Origin: Alloacidobacterium sp963823845
GTDB taxonomy: Bacteria > Acidobacteriota > Terriglobia > Terriglobales > Acidobacteriaceae
NCBI GenBank assembly: GCA_963823845.1
Contig: CAWGND010000014.1
Location: 1-64,000 of the forward strand
DNA length: 64,000 nucleotides
Direction: 5' to 3'
Shown here in pieces: positions 36,578-47,344 of this stretch (its first letter is position 1; the number at the start of each line of letters is the position of its first letter). The notes below the pieces were generated by a model that was not told the DNA's origin, ran no database searches, and saw only the letters and a list, made by a program, of their open reading frames with translations. The translations under genes were made by a program, and so were the position numbers.

Positions 36578-39106
36578 TCAAGATCTCTTGACCGAAGTCG
36601 GTAACTCTGGCCACTCGCGCAACCGAATCCGCGACGAATCGGAGGGGTTTGGAGAACGACTGGCCTCGCAGCTTCCCTGGCTCGCGCTTGCCGTCTGCTT
36701 GTTTGCTGCCACCTTGAGCAGCAGTGGCGCGGAGGGATGCATGGTGGGGGAATTCGACTCGACCTGGCCCACCACATAGATTGGCTGCTCGATCGGCTTG
36801 GCCCAGTCCTCGGCGCGAAGAGTGAAGGTGCGGCTGGTCTGGGCTTCGGTCACCAGCACGCCGTTCAATCCAACATTGACCACCTCGAACGCCGGGAGGA
36901 AGATTTTGAACCGAGCAGGGCACACGACCCTTGAAGCCGTTTTGACGCTCGACATGAAGAGTGACAGTCACTTCCTTCCCCGGCTCGAGAGCAACTTCCT
37001 TGGCTTCTGTCGTCACCACCACATCGGGCGGCGGAATGATCGAAGCGAGTTGCAGCGGACGGGTCCGTCGTCTGCGTCCGCTGTTCGCAGTTCTGACCAG
37101 GTCGTGGCCGTCGACGTTAGCGTGGCCGACAAACTCGATCGGCGCCGGATGCGCGTCTAACGGTGCATCTGCAGGCGGCCGATAAGACGACCACCGTCGA
37201 ATCCTGTCCCGGCGGGATCGTCGCCGGGCTCGCGGTGACTCCCTGCGGCAGACCTTTCACTTCAACCTCGATGGGCCTTCATAGTCTCGAGCCTGATCGA
37301 CCGAAACAGTCACAGGGTGGACCCTCCTCCTCGGGATATTGGGATTCGCCGGTTCTGCCTTGAGCTGATAGTCGGGAACCGCTTCGCGAATGGTCAGGCG
37401 ATAGGCAAAGTCGGGTCCCTCCATGCCGCGAACGTCTTTGAGATGCAGGAAATATTCGCCATCCGCCGGGGCAACGAAGTCCAGTCTTGAGTCTGCGCCG
37501 TAACCTGGTCCGCCGTCATCGTTGCGCCAGGTCAGATGAAAGACCGGCAAGCCATTGGACGGAAATTCCGCGTCGGGAGGCAGAATCTGCGCTTTGTAAA
37601 CCGGCGTATTCACGGCGTGCACATCCGGGGAGGTTCCCAGATATGCCACGCGGAGATCGTCGATTCCCTTCAAGATCAGCGTCGGCGTCGGGCTGATCGG
37701 GAATGAAGTCCACTCGATTGAGCTCGTCGCCGACCATCAGGTAGTCGCCTTCGTGCAGACCGGAGGTGGAATCGAGCCGGATGCCGGTGGTCCGCGAGTC
37801 CTGATCGGAGAGCGTGGTTGTGGTCTGGTTCAGGCAGCGAATGGTAGCGCGCGGAATCGCGTTTCCTTGCGCATCCAGAACCTCGATCACCGAGTCCAGG
37901 GGAGAGCCCAGCCGCGCGGCCGCGACATCAATGCTCAGCTGCTGCCCCTTCCTGGCGTGGAAACGGAAATAATCTTCGTCGCGGCTTTCCCGCTGCTTCG
38001 ACTCCACCCGTCGATATGCCCGTTAATGGTGACGGGCAGGGAAACTGTCTTGTGCTTGAGCGACGGTGTTGTTGGGTTCCTGCTCCAGAATTTCAGGCTC
38101 GTTGCCGACAGCGAGCTTCACTTCGTTCAGCGAGAGCGCTGCCTCCGCTCTTGATCTTCGAGAGGCATCGTCGTCCAGTCCTTCGGCCGATTTCGGCGGC
38201 TTCGACCTTCACCTCGACGGATGCCGCCCAGATTGACCCCTTGACGGACACTTCCGCTGCTTCTCCCGCGCGCACGCCCAGGGGAAAGACTCGGTGATAT
38301 ACGGCAACGGGCCCGCATCCAGGCGATAGAAGTCGATTCTTTCCTCCGCTTTCTTCGCGGTCTGTGATCGACGAGGGTGTATTTCCCGTCCTGGGGCAGC
38401 TTGTAGTCCAACTCGGCGTCGGGACTGATTGTCATGTTTTCCTGCTTCGGCCAGGACATGCCCGGAAGCTGTCGCTTAAAACGAGCATGCGATTCGAAGC
38501 TTCGAGCCGAGCTTCGAGGCCTGACCTGAAAGACCATCTCTTCGCCGGCCTTGCCCTCGAACTGGTAACTGTCGCTATCTCCCGGCGCGGCAATCGTCCC
38601 GACCAAGGTCGCCGGCAGCTCCACCTGTTGCGGCTGCGCGCCAGAGCCCGGCGTCGTTCGCTTGTTCGCTTCACTTCCGGAAGCGTTCCGATCGTCGAGG
38701 GCAACCATGTTGGTTGTTCCGAGCGGCGTCTGAACGCGAAAGCGATGGATGCCCGGCGGGACATCTTTGGCCACCGTGACTTCGAGCTTGGCGGTCTGTT
38801 TTTTGCCGAGCGGCACCTGCGCTCCAAGATCCTCACCTGCGCGCGGGCCCGTGATCTTCTCGGGCACGTCGGTAATCTCGAGTCAACTTTCCGCTGATGC
38901 CGGGCGCATCGAAGATAACTGTCTTTGGCGTCGGAGAGATTCCGCCCTTCAACGGTGAAGGTGGCTGTGCTTCCGCGCTCCATTCCTGCCGGCGAGATCC
39001 TGGAAAGCTCGGAGGAATGATCGGTTCTTCGGCGCACAGAGGCAAGACGCACTGCCATTGCCAACGCGAAACGACATGAGACACAAAACAGAATCTTGAT
39101 TTTCAC
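36578..39106 (-). pseudogene. Large secreted PPC-domain protein, multiply frameshifted
   Basis: Fragments in all three minus-strand frames line up as one ~840-residue exported protein. It starts at GTG 39106 (VKIKILFCVSCRFALAMAV signal). Recognisable pieces in order: GTTNMVALDDRN; a pre-peptidase C-terminal type domain (LVGTIAAPGDSDSYQFEGKA); a second PPC-like domain (FRFHARKGQQLSIDVAAARL, DGEYFLHLKDVRG); and COOH-terminal Ig-like strands (GKEVTVTLHVERQNGFKG). At least six frame changes are needed. In Planctomycetes-type clusters such proteins accompany DUF1549/DUF1553 genes; their function is unknown. Confidence 0.7.
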
Positions 39107-39131
39107 TTGGCTACCTCTCGCAGGGTGAGCT

Positions 39132-40573
39132 TTACTGGCTCGCAACCTGCTTCCTGTCGTTCCCAGCAGGTGGCTGTCGAGGCTCAAAGACCATCATCTG
39201 CCCTCGTACTTCTGTCAAGTTCTTCACGTCGTACAAGCTCAGCTGCCGTTAAAGCGGCCCGCCGCCAGCCATTTTCCATCGGGGCTCAGGCGAGCGCCTC
39301 CACCCAATCGGGCTGGTGATCGATGACCCGATTGGGTCGAGCGTTGCCGCATCGCGAAATCGAATGGAGCCGTCCGAGGAGGCGGTGATGATCGTTTTGC
39401 CATCGGGCGACCAGACCAAGGCGAGGATGCTGTCCTCGTCTGCGATCAACGACTGCTTGAGATGGCCATCTTCATTCCCCAGACTCCAGATGTAGATGGT
39501 CTTGTCGTAGCCGGCCGCGGCGACCTGATCGCCGGAAGGAGAATAGGCGATGCTGGTCAGACCGTCCAGAAGCGTCACTCAGCGTGTACAAGCGCTTGCC
39601 GGTCGCAACGTCCCAGATCTTCACCGTTCGGTCCTGCGAAGCTGAGGCCAGGTGCTTGCCGTCGGGACTGAATGCCACGGCAAAGACGGCGTCGATATGG
39701 TCCTGCAGATTGTGGAGTTCCTTGCCGGTGGCAGCATCCCACAGCTTCACCATCTTGTCATAGCTTCCCGAAGCGATCAGCTTTCCGTCCGGGCTCCAGG
39801 CAATGGAGTAAATGCAGTCCTTGTGGCCTTGCATCGTCTTGAGAAGCTGATGCGATTGAACATCCCAGATCTTGATTTCGCCCCAGCGCTGTGGAGGGCC
39901 ACCGCCGCGGCGAGCATTTTTCCGTCAGGACTGAAGGCGATGGAGCGCACATAATCGGCATGGCCGGAAAGCGTGGCGAGCACTTTGCCCGTGGCGGGAT
40001 CGATGAGGCGAACTTCCCGATAGCCGCCTACGGCAAGCAGTTTTCCGTCGGGAGAGAATTTCACCGATGCCACAGGAGAAACCACCGGAACCTCAGGCTG
40101 GATATCGGGAATCGCCGGCGCGCGCAAGCGTCTTGCGTCGTTTCGCCTGCTGCCGGGCCCGTCGCGCCGGCATCGATCCATGCCTTGATGGCGGCGATGT
40201 CCGCGGCCGGAAGCGGGTCAGCGCCAAAGGGCATCCGCGGCTCGATCTTTCCTTCGAGCATCTGGATGCCATGCGGCTTTCGTCGGCATTGTGAGGAACG
40301 ATGGGCGGCCCATGTGTCCCGCCTTTCATCAACGAGTCATAGCTCTCCATAACCAGGCCGCCCATCTGTCGCGGTGCTGGAGTGGCAGGCCAGGCAATTC
40401 TTCTGCAGGATGGGAGCGATGTCTGAGTTGAAACTCGGTGCTGAGGCAGCCGTCGCGCGGGATGCGACGATGACGCCGGAATTGAATACGCCCAGGACGC
40501 GACGAGAACCGCACAGACCAATCGCGAGTCTGACGGCGTTTGATGACGAGTCGGAACTTGCAATGATTCGCAT
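39132..40573 (-). pseudogene. Planctomycete-type cytochrome fused to WD40 repeats, multiply frameshifted
   Basis: Pieces in several frames make one ~480-residue exported protein. The N-terminus has a signal-like region and the haem motif CLACHSS (planctomycete cytochrome C1 type, SFNSDIAPILQKNCLACH). MPFGADPLPAADIAAIKAWID continues that domain. WD40 blades follow: VASVKFSPDGKLLAVGGY, IYSIAWSPDGKLIASGSYD, VFAVAFSPDGKHLASASQD and LALVWSPDGKTIITASSDG. The end reads SLYDVKNLTEVRGQMM up to the TAA at 39132, 26 bp before the PPC gene start. At least five frame changes are required. Confidence 0.72.
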
Positions 40574-40603
40574 GAGACTGAAATCGAACCTCTGCGAATC
40601 GAT

Positions 40604-43248
40604 TCAATGGTTGAACATGAACTCTTCGCTGGTCAACAGGGCCCAGGACATGTCGATCAGCGCCGCGCGGCGCGGATCATCCACCCCTGGGATCTTTTGT
40701 TGCTCCGCCGAAGCGAGGGCGCCGACGAGCGCCGAACGCTCCGAGTCCGTCGGGTGGCGGCTGAAGGAAGCCAGATAAAGATAGTCCACGATCTGCTCGT
40801 CGGAGAACCCAAGCCGGATCAGCATGTCGACCGAGTTGTCCGGAGCCCGCAGTTTATTGTTCAACGTGTCTCCGTTGATGATGTGGAGCGCCTGGGTGAT
40901 CGTGGGCACCGAGGTGCGTTCGCTCTCCCGCGTTTGCTGCCGCACCGGCCGGCCAAAGGCGGTCAGAAAGTAAGAATTCACCGCGGTATCCGGCAACTGC
41001 ATGCCTCGCATGCCCAGCGGGATATCCGTCGAACTTCTCCGGAACCTGTGTCACCTGCGAATAGGCATCCAGAAGCACCTCGGCCGGCAGGCGCTTGATG
41101 ACATAGTGCGAGCCGTACTTGTCATCGTCGGCATTTTCCTTGAGCGGCGTCTGACGAAGCCTGGTAGGTCGCCGACTGCATGATGGTGCGGATCAGGTAG
41201 TTCACATCGAAGTTGTGCGCGACAAAATCCTTCACCAGCGCATTCAGCAATTCGTCATTGGTGGCCGGGTTCGTGTCGCGCAGGTCGTCGACCGGCTCAA
41301 CCAGGCCGCGTCCCATGAAGTTGCGCCACACCCGGTTGACGATATTGCGGGCAAAGAACGGATTCTCGGGCGAAGTAAGCCACTTGGCAAAATACAGGCG
41401 CGTGTCGCCCGGCGCTTCGCTCGGCAAGCGCCGCGGCATCCAGCGGCTTGGGAGGCAGCGGCATCATGAAGCGGTCATCCATGAACTCGCCGGTCGGCGC
41501 GGAGTAGACCGTGACGTCATTGAAGAGGGGCCCGACGCGCGGGACGAGAGCCGCTGGGCGCGAAGGTCTTCAGCCGCACGCGCGCAAAGAGATTGGCCAT
41601 GCCGTAGTAGTCCTTCTGGGTCCACTTCGCCAGAGGATGATTGTGGCAATGGGCGCAGGTGATGTTGATGCCCAGAAACGCCTGGGCCATGTTCTCCGAG
41701 ATGTCCAGCGGATCGCGGTGGATCACCCAGTAGTTGGCCGCGCCATTCTCCAGCGTGTTGCCGGTGGCGGTGACGATCTCGGTAGACAAACTTGATTCCA
41801 CGGCTTGTCGTTCGCCACGCTGTCACGAATCCAGTTGTAATAGCTCCACATCTCCTCGTTGGAAAGGTGGTTGCTCGAAACCAGCAGCAGATCGGACCAC
41901 TTGTAGGCCCAATAGTCCACAAACTCGGGCCGCTTCATCAGGTCGTCGATCAGCCGGTTGCGTTTGTCCGGCGACGGATCCTTCAGGAAGCTCTCGACCT
42001 CTGACGGACTGGGCAGAATGCCCGCTGCATCCAGATATGCCCTGCGAATGAATTCGGCGTCGCTCGCAGGAGGCGACGGCGGAATGTGCAGAACTTGCAG
42101 ATGCTTCAGAATCGCGTCGTCGATGTAGTTGTGGCGCGGCGCCTTGCTGAATACCGCGTCCTCCAGCTTGTAGGGGAAAGGAATGCGCAGCCGCGAAAAG
42201 GCAACATGGCTCTGGTACCACACCGTGACCGGAGCCTCGCCGTAGCCGTGCATGGTGACATGGCCGTCGTTGTCGACGGTGGCCACGCCTTCATCTCCGC
42301 TGTCGTATTTGGCCCAGCGGGTCACGTCCGCAGTGTGGCCGTCGGAAAATATCGCCGTCACCAGCAATTGCTGTTCGGCGCCAGGGCGGAGTGAAGCTTC
42401 CCGAGGAAGCACTCGGATTTCGGTGACCCGCGCGTCGGAATCCTGCGGCGCTGGCATCCCCTGTGCGAGCCATCCCGCAATCACCTTGTACTCAGGCGAG
42501 TCGACAGCAAAGCGCTTTCCGCCGCCGTGAGGGATGGTGAGGGTCGGTTTCAAAAGGATCAGGCTCTTGGCCGGCTCCATCGTTTCCGTGCGCCGCGCCA
42601 GAGCCTGATGGGTGAGCGTGTAGTAGTCGACCTCGGGTCGTAGCCGCGCAGGGTAAGCTTGAAGCCGTTCTTTCCCGCCGCCGCGCCGTGACAAGGCCCG
42701 GAATTGCAGCCCATCTTCGTCATGACGGGCAGCACATCGTTGCGAAAACTCCAGGTCGAGGCGCCTGCGAAATCTTTGCACGCTCAACGGCGCGCTCGCC
42801 CGATGGCCCTGGACGATCGCGGTAATCGTCGCCTGCCCGTCACCCTGTGGAACGGCGAAATTGTCCTTATCGATCGATCGCGACCTTGGTGTCCGAGATG
42901 GTGATCGTGGCGCGCGAGGTCAGTTCCTCCTGATGGCCGTCGGCAAAGGTTCCCTCAACCAGCAGCCGTTGGCTTGTAGTGCGGCCCCGTGATGGAGACC
43001 GAAGAAGGCAGCGATTTCAATCTTGGTGAGCGGGGCCAGCGAGGCTGGCGGTTTGGCGGCCGCCGTGTTCGCGTGGACTTTCGCATCGGCCGAAGCCGCA
43101 TCCTCTGGTTTCACCATCTCTGGCGGATGGAATGGAGCATCGCTCTTCGTCTGCTGACGGCGTGCTGACCAGGCCTCGAAAAGAGCACGAGAACAGCGAA
43201 CCCGCCTAGCGAGTGCGGCTGACAGTAGCAGAGCGCCCGAACCTTCAT
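40604..43248 (-). pseudogene. DUF1549/DUF1553 protein with Ig-like domain, multiply frameshifted
   Basis: Start at ATG 43248 (MKVRALCYC). Pieces in order: an early region with VKPEDAASADAKVHA; a Big_2-like bacterial Ig domain (EQQLLVTAIFSDGHTADVTRWAKYDSG); the DUF1549 core (FIRRAYLDAAGILPSPSEVESF, DYWAYKWSDLLLVSSNHL); NITCAHCHNHPLAKWTQKDYY, a CxxCH haem-like motif typical of the family; and DUF1553 (PFFARNIVNRVWRNFMGRGL, ending LLTSEEFMFNH). At least five frame changes occur. The pairing with DUF1501 is characteristic of Planctomycetes and some Acidobacteriota. The proteins are exported and linked to cytochromes; the substrate is not established. Confidence 0.78.
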
Positions 43249-43334
43249 TGCATTTCCAACATAGCGTTCAATGCTCGAACATGCGGCGGATACTCACGAA
43301 CTGCCGATGCAATCCAGCTTACTCAAACGCAATC

Positions 43335-44751
43335 CTAGATCAGCAACTCGTCGATCGGGTCAAAACCATGGTCCACAAGCCGCACTACGCGGCCTTGCGG
43401 AGTCTTCAACACCGTATCGACCGGAATCCCGAGGCACTTATAGACCGTGGCCGCGACGTGGGCGGGCATGACCGGGCGATCCTGGGGCGCAGCTCCGATC
43501 GCGTCTGAGGCGCCCACAACCTGTCCACCCTTGATTCCGCCTCCCGCCATCACCACCGTCCAGCACTGCGGCCAGTGGTCGCGCCCGCCGGCGGGATTGA
43601 TGCGCGGCGTGCGTCCGAATTCACCCGTTGCCAGCACCAGCGTGGTATCGAGCAAGCCCAAGTCTGGCTCAAGTCCTCGAGCAGCGAGCTGTAAGCGTTG
43701 TCGAACATCGGGCCGACCAGATCGCTGTAGCAACTAATGGGGCTGAAAGGAGCGGAGCCGTGAATGTCCCAGGTGATGTCGTTGAAAACGGTCTCAAACA
43801 TGTTGAGGGTGACGAAGCGCACGCCCCGCTCCACCAGCCGCCGGGCCAGCAGGCAGCCCTGGCCAAAGCGATTCATGCCGTAGCGCTTGCGTACGTCTTC
43901 GGGCTCCTGGGTGAGATCGAAAGCCTCACGCGCCTTGGCGGAGGTCATCAAGGTATACGCCTGATTGAACGTCGCATCCATCAGCTTCGCGTCCTGGTTC
44001 GATTCCTCGAAGTACTGCACGGACTGGTCGATCACTTGCGCGCCAGCTGCGGCGGCGGTCGACGCGCACCGCGGAAATGTAATCGGGCGGGAGCAGGTCG
44101 GGTACCTTGAAGTTCGGATCGGACGGGTCGGCGTTCAGGACGAACGGATCGTAGCCCTTGCCCAGAAATCCGGCCGTGTCGCCGTGAGGCAGGTTGCCGC
44201 CGAGCTGGCCGATCGTGTAGGGGATCAGCACGTTGGGCGGCATGTCACCGTTCGCGCCCTTTTCAAACCTCAGCACCGAGCCGTAGTTGGGCGACTCGAG
44301 ACCGCCCTGGAAGAGCCTTCCCGTCTGCATCATCTGGCAGCCGGTATCATGCACCGCCGCCGCCGTGTGATACACAGATCGCAGCAGAGCGAACTTGTCC
44401 GCGTGCTTCGCCATGCGCGGAAATATCTCAGAGATCTCAATGCCGGAGACGTTGGTCTTGATCGGCTTGAACGGCCCGCGAATGGAAGACGGCGCATCGG
44501 GCTTCATATCCCAGGTATCGAGCTGGCTGGGCCCGCCCACCAGCATCAATTGGATACAGCTCAATGTCTTTGTTGGACTTCACCGCAGCCGGCGGCTTTG
44601 AGCTGAGAAACTGGGGCATGGTGAGCCCGAGGAAGGCGAGCGATCCCGCGTGAAGAAAGTCCCGTCGAGTAACACCGTCGCAAAAATGAACTCGCTTGTC
44701 AGCGTCGAGTCGAAACATCGAACCAGAGTCCCCAGCTGGACTCACGGGCAT
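43335..44751 (-). pseudogene. DUF1501 Tat-exported protein, multiply frameshifted
   Basis: The N-terminus has a Tat motif (FCDGVTRRDFLHAGSLAFLG). It continues in another frame with LMLVGGPSQLDTWDMKPDAP and GPFKPIKTNVSGIEISEIFP, then in a third with YGMNRFGQGCLLARRLVERG and FVTLNMF, and ends in a fourth stretch LVLATGEFGRTPRINPAGGRDHWPQ. These are the sulfatase-like landmarks of DUF1501. At least three frame changes are needed. It is first in the minus-strand cluster and diverges from the cytochrome/PQQ genes. Confidence 0.8.
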
Positions 44752-44866
44752 TATAATCCTACGATCGGATGCTCTATCGAATGCCCTCCATCGCAGAATG
44801 GTGGAAGCTGATGGGTAGGGATCTCCAGCAGCAGGTCTCCTAGCGGAGAGTTTGGTTGCGAGGGTG

Positions 44867-45688
44867 ATGATAAGGCCAATGAAAAGATCAGGAACGATTG
44901 CATTTCTGATAGTGGTAGCAGTTTTTTTCGTTTATCAAAGTAGACAAGCTTCTATCTATGCAGCTTCTTCCGGTCAGGCGGCCTCTGGTACGGCGCCTGT
45001 CCATTCGCCCGATCTATCGGAAATGGGAGGGGTGCTGTTTCAGCAAAACTGCGCTTTCTGTCATGGCCGCGAAGCGGATGGAGGAGAAACCGGCCCCGAT
45101 CTTACGCGGTCCAAGCTGGTTAACGCGGATGTGGGAGGGAACAAGATAGAGGAAGTTGTGCGGAATGGGCGTCCTGAAAAGAATATGCCGCGATTCGACT
45201 TTTCGAATCAAGAGTTAGCCGGCCTGGTTGCTTTCATCCATTCGCGGGCCACCAAGGCTCAAGCGATGAAAGGCCATCGCCGCGGCGTGGATGTCGCCGA
45301 CCTGCAAACAGGAGACGTCGCAGCCGGGAAGCGGTATTTCGAGGGTGCGGGAAATTGTACTTCGTGTCATGCAGCGACCGGGGATCTCGCCGGCATAGCA
45401 TCTCGCTACGAGGGATTGAAGCTGGAAAGGCGGATGTTGTACCCCGAAGATGCCAAGAGCCGAGTGATCGTGACGCTTCCGTCAGGCCAAAAGGTGACCG
45501 GCACGCTGGCATACCTGGATGAATTTACCGTTGCATTGCGTGACGAAAACGGGACGTATCGATCATGGGCGTTGCCCAACGTCACGTACTCCGTCGATTC
45601 ACCTGTCAATGCGCATGTAGATCTATTCGGGAAGTACACCGATGCTGACATCCATAACTTGATGGCTTATCTGCAAACGTTGCGTTGA
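44867..45688 (+). CDS. Membrane-anchored di-haem cytochrome c
   Basis: About 273 residues. A hydrophobic N-terminal segment (GTIAFLIVVAVFFVYQS) acts as signal or anchor. There are two haem c sites: CAFCHGREADGG (first domain, cbb3-type) and CTSCHAATGDLAG (second domain). Between and after them lies a segment, MLYPEDAKSRVIVTLPSGQK, that forms a small beta domain often found in cytochromes next to PQQ dehydrogenases. The PQQ dehydrogenase gene starts 37 bp downstream, so this is its probable electron acceptor. The start among several in-frame codons (44852, 44867, 44879) is uncertain. Confidence 0.85.
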   Translation: MIRPMKRSGTIAFLIVVAVFFVYQSRQASIYAASSGQAASGTAPVHSPDLSEMGGVLFQQNCAFCHGREADGGETGPDLTRSKLVNADVGGNKIEEVVRNGRPEKNMPRFDFSNQELAGLVAFIHSRATKAQAMKGHRRGVDVADLQTGDVAAGKRYFEGAGNCTSCHAATGDLAGIASRYEGLKLERRMLYPEDAKSRVIVTLPSGQKVTGTLAYLDEFTVALRDENGTYRSWALPNVTYSVDSPVNAHVDLFGKYTDADIHNLMAYLQTLR

Positions 45689-45725
45689 GTGTCTTGTAAC
45701 TGATGGTGTTGAGGTCCCATTTAAT

Positions 45726-47315
45726 ATGAAGCTTTTAAAGCGCACATTCGTGCTTACTGTAGGCGTTGCCATTTTGAGTTTTGTGTCCACTGATTTGCTT
45801 AGGGCGCAGGATGTAAACGCCTCCATGTTGCTCCATCCATCGAATGATAGCTGGCCGGGCTATCATGGCGATTATTCCGGCAGGCGTCACAGCCACTTGA
45901 CTCAGATCACACCGCAGAATGTAGGAAATCTCGGCTTAGCGTGGGCTTTTCAGACAGAGCAGAGCGCCTCGATTAAGGCCTCGCCGCTGCTGATCGACGG
46001 TATCTTGTACTTTACTGTTCCGGATAATATCTGGGCCATTGATGCGCGATCGGGCCACCAGATCTGGCACTATACCTATCCGCCCAATAAAGGCGACCAT
46101 ATCGGCCAGCGCGGAGTTGCCGTCTACAAGGATTGGGTATTCTTCATGGGTCCGGATGCCCATATGGTCTCCTTGAATGCCAAAGACGGCACGGTGCGCT
46201 GGAATGTGACGGTCGCCGATGTCAACAAAGGCTATTGGACAACCATGGCGCCGCTCATCGTAGGCAATCACGTGATCATAGGTGTGGGAGGCGACATGGA
46301 CAATCTGCCCGGCTTTCTCAAGGCGATTGATCCGGAGACCGGCGCGCTGCAATGGGAGTGGGATGTGACTCCGCCAGCCGGGACACCCAACACCGCTACC
46401 GGAGGCATGACATGGATGGCCGGGACCTATGATCCGGACCTCAACCTGATCTATTGGGGAACCGGAAATCCCACGCCAGTTTTGAACGGCAAACCGCGCC
46501 CCGGCGACAACCTGTACACATGCAGCATTGTGGCACTCAATCCAGATACGGGGAAACTTGTATGGTCCTTCCAGGTCTCGCCGCACGACACGCATGACTG
46601 GGATGCGGTCGAGACGCCAGTGCTGATTGATGGAATTTTCAATGGAAAGCCACGGAAGATGCTCATTCAGACGTCTCGCAACGGATACTTTTTTGTTCTG
46701 GACCGTACTAATGGGGAGAGTCTTCTCACCACTACCTATGGACCTGTGAACTGGAGCTTAGGAGTAGACAAGCAGGGCCGCCCTATTCCCAATCCAGAAA
46801 AGGAGCCCGCTCCGGACGGTCGTCTTATCGCGCCCGACGAGGCAGGTCTAACCAACTACCGTTCGCCTAGTTTTGATCCAAAGACGGGTTTGTTTATCGT
46901 TGACGCTCATCCTAGTTACAGCGTCTATTTCGCCAAGCCCGCGGACGGCGACTATGGCTGGGCTGGGGCAGACTACGGGCTCTGGGGTAAAGCCGTGCTC
47001 GACGCCATCGATTACAAAACCGGAAAGATTCGCTGGACCCACGACCTCGGACCGGGTGGCGCTGGCGCAGGCGTCTTAACTACGGACTCGGGAGTGACAT
47101 TTACCGGTGATGCTCATGGGAATGTCCTTGCACTGGATACGAGCAACGGCAAAACACTTTGGCATGCCGGCTCGGGAGCAGCTATGCAGAGTTCTCCGAT
47201 AACTTATGAGCTCGATGGCCGTCAATTTGTGGTCATGGGAAGTGGCGGAGTTTTATTTGCGTGGGTGTTGCCTGAAGGTACGGCGAGCGAGCGACAGGCG
47301 ATATCTACGAAGTAA
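45726..47315 (+). CDS. PQQ-dependent alcohol/aldose-type dehydrogenase
   Basis: A 529-residue periplasmic enzyme. The signal peptide MKLLKRTFVLTVGVAILSF is followed by a propeller with W-motifs: HLTQITPQNVGNLGLAWAF, IWAIDARSGHQIWHYTY, LVWSFQVSPHDTHDWDAVE, and LALDTSNGKTLWHAGSG near the end. YWGTGNPTP carries the Asn that binds calcium with PQQ, and HDTHDWD the catalytic Asp region. It belongs to the methanol/ethanol dehydrogenase family in the broad sense; the adjacent cysteine pair of quinoprotein methanol dehydrogenases is not seen. Electrons should pass to the preceding cytochrome. The substrate is unknown. Confidence 0.88.
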   Translation: MKLLKRTFVLTVGVAILSFVSTDLLRAQDVNASMLLHPSNDSWPGYHGDYSGRRHSHLTQITPQNVGNLGLAWAFQTEQSASIKASPLLIDGILYFTVPDNIWAIDARSGHQIWHYTYPPNKGDHIGQRGVAVYKDWVFFMGPDAHMVSLNAKDGTVRWNVTVADVNKGYWTTMAPLIVGNHVIIGVGGDMDNLPGFLKAIDPETGALQWEWDVTPPAGTPNTATGGMTWMAGTYDPDLNLIYWGTGNPTPVLNGKPRPGDNLYTCSIVALNPDTGKLVWSFQVSPHDTHDWDAVETPVLIDGIFNGKPRKMLIQTSRNGYFFVLDRTNGESLLTTTYGPVNWSLGVDKQGRPIPNPEKEPAPDGRLIAPDEAGLTNYRSPSFDPKTGLFIVDAHPSYSVYFAKPADGDYGWAGADYGLWGKAVLDAIDYKTGKIRWTHDLGPGGAGAGVLTTDSGVTFTGDAHGNVLALDTSNGKTLWHAGSGAAMQSSPITYELDGRQFVVMGSGGVLFAWVLPEGTASERQAISTK

Positions 47316-47344
47316 CTTATGGCCTTCGAGAGGCAGAGACAACG

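Noticed and set aside
45936..46595. A 219-codon minus-strand frame
   Set aside because: It lies inside the PQQ dehydrogenase gene and shows no recognisable domain.
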